Shown: one piece after another, positions 5,386-9,898 of the stretch
How the letters are laid out: the number at the start of each line of letters is the position of its first letter
How positions within the stretch are numbered: the stretch's first letter is position 1
NCBI GenBank assembly: GCA_964650405.1
Contig: CAZYTO010000218.1
Location: 1-9,898, forward strand
Direction: 5' to 3'
Length of the DNA stretch: 9,898 bases
DNA from: CAZYTO01 sp964650405
GTDB lineage: Bacteria; Acidobacteriota; Thermoanaerobaculia; Gp7-AA8
Notes under the pieces: generated by a model
Told to the model about the DNA's origin: nothing
What the model saw: only the letters and a program-made list of their open reading frames with translations
The model's database searches: none
Made by a program: the position numbers and the translations under genes

Positions 5386-5468
5386 GTGATCGTTCGTAGC
5401 GTGAAGGCCCGGCACCAACCTTGTTCACAGCCTGGTCGCCGCGTGTGAAACCACTGCAACCGCGTGCG

Positions 5469-6164
5469 TTACCCGTCTGCCGCCCAGCCGAACTTCCCCA
5501 CCAGCGGCACGAACTCGGCGGTCCCGCAGTCTTCGATCTGCACCCGCGTGCCGACCCTCGTGACGCGCGCGAGGCGCTGGTTCCCCTCCGGGCCGATGGG
5601 GATCACCATGCGGCCCGTGCGTGCGAGCTGCTGCACGAGCGGCTCGGGCACTTCCGGCGCGGCGGCGGCGACGATGATCCGGTCGAACGGCGCCTGGTCG
5701 CTCCAGCCGTACGTGCCGTCGAAGACCTTCACGCTGGCGTTGTAGACCTTGAGCGTGCGGATGAGCTCCGCGGCGCGCAGGGCCAGGTCGTTGATGCGCT
5801 CGATGGAGAAGACCTTCGCCGCCAGCCGCGCGAGGACCACGGCCTGGTACCCGGTGCCGGTGCCGATCTCCAGGACCTTCTCCTTTCCCGTGAGGCCGAG
5901 CAGCTCGATCATCCGGCCCACGATCCAGGGCTGGGAGATCGTCTGCTTCGCGCCGATGGGGAGGGCGCCGGGGCCGTAGGCTTTGGCGGCGTACATGGCC
6001 GGGACGAAGAGGTGGCGGGGGACGTCGCGCATGGCCTGGAGGACGCGCGCGTCCGTCACGCCGCGTTTGGCGACATGACGCTCGACCATGAGCGCGCGCT
6101 GGTGCGCGTACTCGCGCTCCTGCTGCGCGGCCGCGGCGTCATTCCCCGCCTGGCGTGTGGCCAA
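5469..6164 (-). CDS. pcm: Protein-L-isoaspartate O-methyltransferase
   Basis: Pcm methylates L-isoaspartyl residues with S-adenosylmethionine, starting repair of age-damaged proteins in the cytoplasm. In the 231-residue version the substrate-side motif QTISQP is at 74-79, SAM motif I VLEIGTGTGYQ at 97-107, the acidic SAM-ribose segment FSIERI at 119-124, and the FDRIIVAAAAPEVP motif at 160-173; RFVPLV-like EFVPLVGKFGW closes the protein. Start choice is uncertain. The TTG at 6164 has GAGGAG four bases upstream and keeps the QQEREYAHQRALMVERHVAKRGV helix often present in relatives. The ATG at 6089 gives 206 residues, like E. coli Pcm, but lacks a Shine-Dalgarno sequence. With the TTG start it overlaps surE by 26 bases. 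The surE-pcm pairing is conserved in many bacteria and points to stationary-phase survival. Confidence 0.93.
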   Translation of the reverse strand: MATRQAGNDAAAAQQEREYAHQRALMVERHVAKRGVTDARVLQAMRDVPRHLFVPAMYAAKAYGPGALPIGAKQTISQPWIVGRMIELLGLTGKEKVLEIGTGTGYQAVVLARLAAKVFSIERINDLALRAAELIRTLKVYNASVKVFDGTYGWSDQAPFDRIIVAAAAPEVPEPLVQQLARTGRMVIPIGPEGNQRLARVTRVGTRVQIEDCGTAEFVPLVGKFGWAADG

Positions 6165-6909
6165 GGAGCTCCTCGAGCGGTTTGAGCCGCCGGATCGATT
6201 CGTGGTGGGTGAGGTCGAGGTGCAGCGGGGTGATGGAGACGAAGCCGTTCTGCACGGCCTCGAAGTCCGTCCCTTCGCCCGGATGCCAGTGCGGCGGCTC
6301 GCCGCCGATCCAGTAGTACTTGCGGCCGCGGGGGTCGAGGCGCTCGATGACCCCTTCCGAGTAGATGCGCTTGCCGAGCTTCGTCACCCGCACGCCGGCA
6401 AACGGCGCCGCGACGGGGAAGTTGACGTTGAGGATGACCTGCGGATCGCGGTCGCCGTCCAGGACCCACTTCGCCAGCGACGCCCCGAAGGCCGCGCACC
6501 GGTCGAACGACATGTGCTTGCCGACGAGCGACGACAGGGCGATGGACGGAATGTTGAGCAGCGCCCCTTCGAAGGCCGCGGAGATGGTCCCGGAGTAGGT
6601 CACGTCGTCGCCGAGGTTCGGGCCGAAGTTCACGCCGGAGACGACGATTTCGGGCCGGTTGTCGCGGAAGAGCTTGAGCACGGCCAGGTTGACGCAGTCG
6701 CTCGGCGTGCCGTCGACGGCGTAGCGGTCTTCCTCGATCTGGATGATGCGCAACGGCCGGTTGAGGGTGAGCGCATGCGAGGCCGCGCTCTGCTCCCGGT
6801 CCGGCGCCACGATGACGACGTCCCCCACCTCGCGCAACGCCTCCGCGAGTTTGAGCAGACCTTCGGAGTAAATCCCGTCGTCGTTGGTGACGAGGATGCG
6901 GGGCGGCAT
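6139..6909 (-). CDS. surE: 5'-nucleotidase SurE
   Basis: SurE is a cytoplasmic divalent-metal nucleotidase that dephosphorylates nucleoside 5'- or 3'-monophosphates and is linked to stationary-phase survival. The 256-residue product is the family's usual size. Metal ligands are visible in the N-terminal NDDG (Asp10, Asp11), Ser41 in APDREQSA, and Asn94 in SGVNFGPN (91-98); YSGTISAAFEGA (105-116) and GTPSDCVN (67-74) are further SurE hallmarks. The ATG at 6909 gives the canonical start MPPRILVTNDDG; upstream codons in the frame do not resemble SurE. There is no Shine-Dalgarno sequence, but an extended -10-like TGCTATCCT sits just upstream, suggesting a leaderless transcript. pcm follows with overlap. 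The DUF433 gene diverges from the same 93-base region. Confidence 0.97.
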   Translation of the reverse strand: MPPRILVTNDDGIYSEGLLKLAEALREVGDVVIVAPDREQSAASHALTLNRPLRIIQIEEDRYAVDGTPSDCVNLAVLKLFRDNRPEIVVSGVNFGPNLGDDVTYSGTISAAFEGALLNIPSIALSSLVGKHMSFDRCAAFGASLAKWVLDGDRDPQVILNVNFPVAAPFAGVRVTKLGKRIYSEGVIERLDPRGRKYYWIGGEPPHWHPGEGTDFEAVQNGFVSITPLHLDLTHHESIRRLKPLEELLGHTPGGE

Positions 6910-6917
6910 TTCGGGGG

Positions 6918-6926
6918 AGGATAGCA
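6918..6926 (-). promoter_or_regulatory. Extended -10-like element upstream of surE
   Basis: On the minus strand TGCTATCCT (6926-6918) matches the TGnTATnnT extended -10 pattern. It ends nine bases before the surE ATG, so a start point about seven bases downstream would give an mRNA with almost no leader, which fits the missing Shine-Dalgarno sequence. No clear -35 is visible. Confidence 0.35.
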
Positions 6927-6948
6927 GAGGGGGCGAGCGGCGAGCGGG

Positions 6949-6998
6949 TATAACATCCGCAGCAGGCACGTGTTCTGATGTATCGCATCGACAGGAGG
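6949..6998 (+). promoter_or_regulatory. Likely -10 box and ribosome-binding site of the DUF433 gene
   Basis: TATAAC (6949-6954) is a good -10 candidate, 49 bases before the ATG at 7003, but no -35 is evident. A strong AGGAGG (6993-6998) lies four bases before the start. Between them is a small palindrome GATG-N5-CATC (6977-6989), a possible autoregulatory operator of the kind antitoxins often use. Confidence 0.45.
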
Positions 6999-7002
6999 CA
7001 CG

Positions 7003-7227
7003 ATGACGCTCGAGCGCATTTCGATCGACCCCGCTGTGATGAACGGGCAGCCGTGCATCCGCCGGACCCGTCTGACGGTACGTCGCGTCCTTTACATCCT
7101 CGCTGAAACAAACGACCGCGAGGAGATTCGCCGCGACTATCCACGTCTGGACGACGAGGATATCCGGCAGGCCCTGCTCTATGCCGCCGCGTCCGTCGAT
7201 GATCGCATTGACGATCTCGGGAACTGA
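7003..7227 (+). CDS. DUF433-family antitoxin-like protein
   Basis: The 74-residue protein has the DUF433 core: ISIDPAVMNGQPCIRRTRLTVRRVLYILAE (6-35) followed by REEIRRDYPRLDDEDIRQALLYAA (39-62). DUF433 proteins contain a small winged or HTH-like DNA-binding domain and are regularly encoded directly upstream of PIN-like DUF5615 proteins, where they are presumed VapB-like antitoxins. The family hallmarks GxPCIxxTRxTV and YPxLxxEDIxxAL are both present and the protein looks intact. AGGAGG precedes the ATG. The partner gene begins eight bases after the stop, but it is broken, leaving this as a possible orphan antitoxin. Toxin neutralisation is inferred from family context, not shown here. Confidence 0.88.
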   Translation: MTLERISIDPAVMNGQPCIRRTRLTVRRVLYILAETNDREEIRRDYPRLDDEDIRQALLYAAASVDDRIDDLGN

Positions 7228-7235
7228 CACCGGCA

Positions 7236-7495
7236 GTGCGTGTGCTGCTCGATGAAGGTCTCCCTGCTCGTGCAGCCGCGCTGCTTCGCGAGGACGGCAT
7301 CGATGCTCAACACGTTACGGACGTCGAGGCGCTCTCGACGCCTGACGCAACGATCCTGGAGCTGGCTCGTTCGACAGCGCGGATCGTGGTCACGTTGGAC
7401 GCCGACTTTCATGCGCTTCTCGCAGCGAGCGGGCCACCACGCCTTCAGTGATTCGCATACGGCGGCAAGGCCTCGGCGCGCAAGAGCACTTAGCA
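7236..7495 (+). pseudogene. Frameshifted and 3'-truncated DUF5615 PIN-like toxin
   Basis: From the GTG at 7236 the frame encodes 71 residues with the DUF5615 N-terminal half: MRVLLDEGLPARAAALLREDGIDAQHV, then TPDATILELARSTARIVVTLDADFHALLAASG. Asp6 and the LDAD acidic pair fit the PIN-like nuclease site. After SG the frame reads PPRLQ and stops (7449-7451). In another frame the expected family sequence resumes as ATTPSVIRIRRQGLGAQEHLA, which one extra G in the GGG at 7431-7433 would restore. Even then the protein would be cut short: after EHLA the frame enters a heptamer array (7485-7512) and antisense of the next gene. Relatives are usually about 110-120 residues. Either a decayed toxin or a sequencing indel plus a real truncation. 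It has no Shine-Dalgarno sequence and was probably coupled to the DUF433 gene. Confidence 0.75.
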
Positions 7496-7512
7496 CCCAA
7501 CACTCAAAACTC
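7485..7512. repeat. Degenerate heptamer array at the end of the toxin remnant
   Basis: AGCACTT (7485), AGCACCC (7492), AACACTC (7499) and AAAACTC (7506) form four degenerate 7-base units. The array begins where the DUF5615-like reading frame loses similarity to its family and ends 17 bases from the stop of the S10 peptidase gene. Confidence 0.65.
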
Positions 7513-7529
7513 GCACGACGCGTGGCCCG

Positions 7530-9146
7530 TCACTGTACGTTCGACGCCCCCGTGATGAACGCGGCCACATCCTTCTTCAGCCGCGCGTGCGCCACCCGGT
7601 CGATGTACATCATGTGGCCGCCCTCGAAATAGTCCATGGACAGGTTCTTGCGAATAGACGGGTCGAGCTGCATGCGGTTGAACGTGTAGCGGGTGGCGGC
7701 GAACGGCGTGGCCAGGTCGTAGTAGCCGTTGGCGATGAAGACCTTGAGGTAGGGGTTCTCGGTCATGGCGCTGCGCAGGGTCTCGCCGACGTCGAGGTAG
7801 CGGTTCTGGTTGCGGTCGTAGCTCCAGGGCCGCACTTTGCCGGTGAGGATCTCGTACGGCAGGTCGCTCTCGAACTTGAGGGTGCGGCGGACGTAGTCAT
7901 TGAGCACGGCCGTGTACTCGCCGAAGATGGCCGCGTAGGACGGGTCGTATTCGGCCGTCTCCCCGGCGGCGTCCTTGTCGATTCCGAGGAAGCGGCCGTC
8001 GAGGCGGCCCACCGTGCGGCGCTGGTCGCGCAGCAGCTCCTTGTCGAAGCGGTCGATGTCGATGCGCAGGTTGGTCTGTTCGAGGTACTGCGGTGAGAGC
8101 CCGGTGAAGGCCGCCAATTGGGTCACGACGTTCCGGTGCTCGGCCTCGGTCATCGTGTCGCCGTGCATGAGCGCGCGCGAGTAGTCGTTCAGGGCGAACT
8201 GCTCGGCCGCCTGGGCCACCTTCTCCACCGGCTGGCTCTCCCACTCCGGCGCCAGGCGCTTGTGGTACCAGGCGATCGACGAGTACGTGGGGAGGAAGAG
8301 GATGTAGGGCAGGTCGTTGCCCGTGTCGAACTCCGAGGTCTGGAAATTGAGGATCGACGAAATGAGCACGATGCCGTTGAGGTACATCCCCTGTCCCTGC
8401 AGCCAGCCCGAAAGGCCCGCCGCGCGCGTCGTGCCGTAGCTCTCGCCGGCCAGGAACTTCGGCGAGGCCCAGCGGTTGTTGCGCGAGGTCCACAGGCGGA
8501 TGAACTCACCGACCGACTGCACGTCGGCATTGACGCCGTGGTAGCGGGCGTCGTCCTTCAGCGGGATGGCCCGGCTGAAACCCGTGGTGACCGGGTCAAT
8601 GAAGACGAGGTCGGTCACGTCGAGGATCGAGCCTTCGTTGTCGACCAGCCGGTAGGGCGGCGCGGCGGCGTGGCCGGTGTCGTCCCCATACGCCACGCGC
8701 TTGGGACCGAAGGCGCCCATGTGCAGCCAGACCGACGACGAGCCGGGGCCGCCGTTGAACGTGTACGTGACCGGCCGTTTGGCCGGATCGGCGCCGTCCT
8801 TCGTGTACGCGGTGAAGAAGAAACTGGCCAGCGGATTGTCTTCCTCGTCCTTCATGACGATGGTGCCGGTGCTGGCCGTGTAGTTGATGACCTGCCCGCC
8901 GATGGTGACCGTGTGGTGCGTCGTGACGATGCGGTCCTTGGCCGGCTCCTTGTCGTGCTTTTCATCGTGCTTGTCGCCGTGACCCTCCGCCGCACCGGGG
9001 GTCGCCGGCGCCGGCGTGGCCGGTTTCGGAGCGAGGGCCGTGGACGGCGGCGACGCGATCGTCGGGCGGCCGGGGTTCTGGCCGGGCTGCTGGGCGAACA
9101 GCAACGGCGCGCAGGCGAAGAGCAGCGCTGCAAGTGCTTTCTTCAT
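7530..9146 (-). CDS. Secreted S10-family serine carboxypeptidase
   Basis: The 538-residue protein should be exported and remove C-terminal amino acids from peptides, as S10 carboxypeptidases do. A signal peptide (MKKALAALLFACAPLLFA, residues 1-18) is followed by a Pro/Ala-rich linker and a short His/Asp/Lys cluster (HGDKHDEKHDKEPAKD, 56-71). The catalytic domain shows the oxyanion segment NGGPGSSSVW (131-140), catalytic Ser236 in GESYGT (234-239), Asp477 in NGYYDLATPF (473-482) and His511 in EGGHMMY (508-514), so the triad is complete. S10 enzymes are best known from eukaryotes but this bacterial subgroup, with an insertion between Ser and Asp, is familiar from Acidobacteriota and others. AGGAGG lies 10 bases before the ATG. 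The gene is single and diverges from the zinc-ribbon gene to the right. Confidence 0.93.
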   Translation of the reverse strand: MKKALAALLFACAPLLFAQQPGQNPGRPTIASPPSTALAPKPATPAPATPGAAEGHGDKHDEKHDKEPAKDRIVTTHHTVTIGGQVINYTASTGTIVMKDEEDNPLASFFFTAYTKDGADPAKRPVTYTFNGGPGSSSVWLHMGAFGPKRVAYGDDTGHAAAPPYRLVDNEGSILDVTDLVFIDPVTTGFSRAIPLKDDARYHGVNADVQSVGEFIRLWTSRNNRWASPKFLAGESYGTTRAAGLSGWLQGQGMYLNGIVLISSILNFQTSEFDTGNDLPYILFLPTYSSIAWYHKRLAPEWESQPVEKVAQAAEQFALNDYSRALMHGDTMTEAEHRNVVTQLAAFTGLSPQYLEQTNLRIDIDRFDKELLRDQRRTVGRLDGRFLGIDKDAAGETAEYDPSYAAIFGEYTAVLNDYVRRTLKFESDLPYEILTGKVRPWSYDRNQNRYLDVGETLRSAMTENPYLKVFIANGYYDLATPFAATRYTFNRMQLDPSIRKNLSMDYFEGGHMMYIDRVAHARLKKDVAAFITGASNVQ

Positions 9147-9256
9147 GGATCGACTTCCTCCTCGACAGGATCACTGAGATCGTTGGATCGGACGTGCAGG
9201 GCGGGGGCGGCGCTGCGGACGGAAATGATGCCACAGTCGTGTAGCATGTCCCCGTC

Positions 9257-9283
9257 CAATCCACATCAATCCACATCCAATCC
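9257..9283. repeat. 10-base tandem repeat upstream of the zinc-ribbon gene
   Basis: CAATCCACAT is repeated exactly at 9257-9266 and 9267-9276, followed by a partial related copy CCAATCC (9277-9283). It lies in the 163-base divergent region between the S10 gene and the zinc-ribbon gene, 26 bases before the latter's ATG. No convincing promoter was found in that region. Confidence 0.75.
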
Positions 9284-9309
9284 CGTTCCATCATCGAGGA
9301 GCCAGCCCC

Positions 9310-9898
9310 ATGTCCGACCTGCCGCCGCTGCAGTTCGATCGTCCTGAGTACAACCCCGGCGCCACCGCCACCGGCGTGACCTGCACCGCGTGCAAGAAGC
9401 CGGTGGTTCAGAGCTACTACGAGGCGAACGGCCGGGTGATCTGTTCGGCCTGCCGCGATCAGTTGATGCAGCAGGGGACGGCGGGCGGGGGCGGCGGCCG
9501 GATGTTGAAGGCGTTCTTCCAGGGCCTCGGCGTGGCGCTGCTCGGCGGCGCGGCGTGGTGGGCCGTCCGCCGCTACCTCGAGGTCGAGGCGGCGCTCCTC
9601 TCCATCGCCATCGGCTATTGCGTCGGCATGGTCGTACGGCGCGCCTCGGGCAACCGCGGCGGCCGCGGCTACCAGGTCCTGGCCGTGGCCCTCACGTACT
9701 TCGGCATCTGCAGCAACTACATTCCCGACATCGTCCAGGATGCCATGGAGAGAGTGAAGCAGGAATCGAAGGTGAGCGCTCCGGCGCAGACGGTCGCGGA
9801 CGGCTCCGCCGCGCCGACGGCCGGCCGCGCGACGCCCCCCACAACGAAGGCCGATGCTGCAAAGGGAAAGGCCGGGGGTGCTGCACGCCTCGTTCTTT
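9310..9898 (+). CDS. Zinc-ribbon membrane protein (3' end outside the window)
   Basis: The frame is open from the ATG at 9310 to the right edge (196 residues seen). GAGGAG at 9296-9301 supports the start. An N-terminal zinc ribbon uses Cys25-x2-Cys28 and Cys45-x2-Cys48 (TCTACKKP and ICSACRDQ). A Gly-rich linker (59-63) leads to hydrophobic segments at about 67-86 (FFQGLGVALLGGAAWWAV), 94-110 (AALLSIAIGYCVGMVV) and 120-140 (YQVLAVALTYFGICSNYIP). The visible tail is Ala/Pro/Thr/Lys-rich and hydrophilic. The layout, a cytoplasmic ribbon followed by two or three membrane helices, is common in uncharacterised bacterial proteins. I do not recognise a named family, and role and length are unknown. 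Confidence 0.8.
   Translation, partial: MSDLPPLQFDRPEYNPGATATGVTCTACKKPVVQSYYEANGRVICSACRDQLMQQGTAGGGGGRMLKAFFQGLGVALLGGAAWWAVRRYLEVEAALLSIAIGYCVGMVVRRASGNRGGRGYQVLAVALTYFGICSNYIPDIVQDAMERVKQESKVSAPAQTVADGSAAPTAGRATPPTTKADAAKGKAGGAARLVL

Noticed and set aside
8118..9347. 409-codon plus-strand open frame opposite the S10 peptidase
   Set aside because: Its product is Arg/Val-rich low-complexity sequence. The minus strand has a full catalytic triad and signal peptide.

Overview
The window is GC-rich, densely coded bacterial chromosome with mostly single-copy housekeeping genes on the minus strand. The gene mix (SurE/Pcm pair, SthA-type flavoprotein, secreted S10 carboxypeptidase, a DUF433/DUF5615 pair) and the style of the intergenic DNA fit an Acidobacteriota-like genome, perhaps from a metagenome. 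That placement is inference from general resemblance only; no rRNA or marker phylogeny is available here.

Layout from left to right: the 3' tail of an unidentified plus-strand gene (1-108); a strong hairpin between convergent genes; a secreted metzincin-like protease (152-751, minus); then, in minus-strand transcription order acyP (3659-3384), apt (3384-2869), sthA (2782-1361) and a CBS-pair protein (1364-924), with 1- and 4-base overlaps at two of the junctions. To the right are a membrane-anchored coiled-coil protein (3784-4251, minus), an unrecognised helical 177-residue protein (4507-5040, minus), an AT-rich DNA array (5117-5385), surE-pcm (6909-5469, minus), a plus-strand DUF433 antitoxin-like gene with a broken DUF5615 toxin-like gene (7003-7495), an S10 serine carboxypeptidase (7530-9146, minus), and the start of a plus-strand zinc-ribbon membrane protein (9310 to the edge).

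The most unusual element is 5117-5385. Thirteen degenerate units begin with CCT/TCT and follow each other every 20-23 bases (mean about 21.1, two helical turns), each with an AGG-like purine cluster one turn later. CCT and AGG are reverse complements, so dyads recur about every 10.5 bases through DNA that is one third G+C (59 of 180 bases counted in 5161-5340), while the flanking genes are mostly 60-73%. It lies upstream of the 177-residue gene and is not coding. It looks like a filament- or array-binding operator, a centromere-like site, or a wrapping site.

A second theme is the intergenic DNA. Most gaps are packed with short tandem arrays of 7-, 8- or 10-base units from several unrelated families (854-923, 2785-2859, 3665-3795, 4301-4328, 4394-4462, 7485-7512, 9257-9283), some arranged as long inverted repeats. 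They run right up to start and stop codons. The two genes whose starts they abut (sthA, acyP) lack a Shine-Dalgarno sequence, and one array appears to have replaced the 3' end of the toxin-like gene.

Functionally, apt (adenine to AMP), sthA (NADPH/NADH balance) and the CBS protein (likely adenylate-sensing) form a plausible nucleotide and redox cluster. SurE and Pcm form the well-known stationary-phase nucleotide and protein-repair pair.
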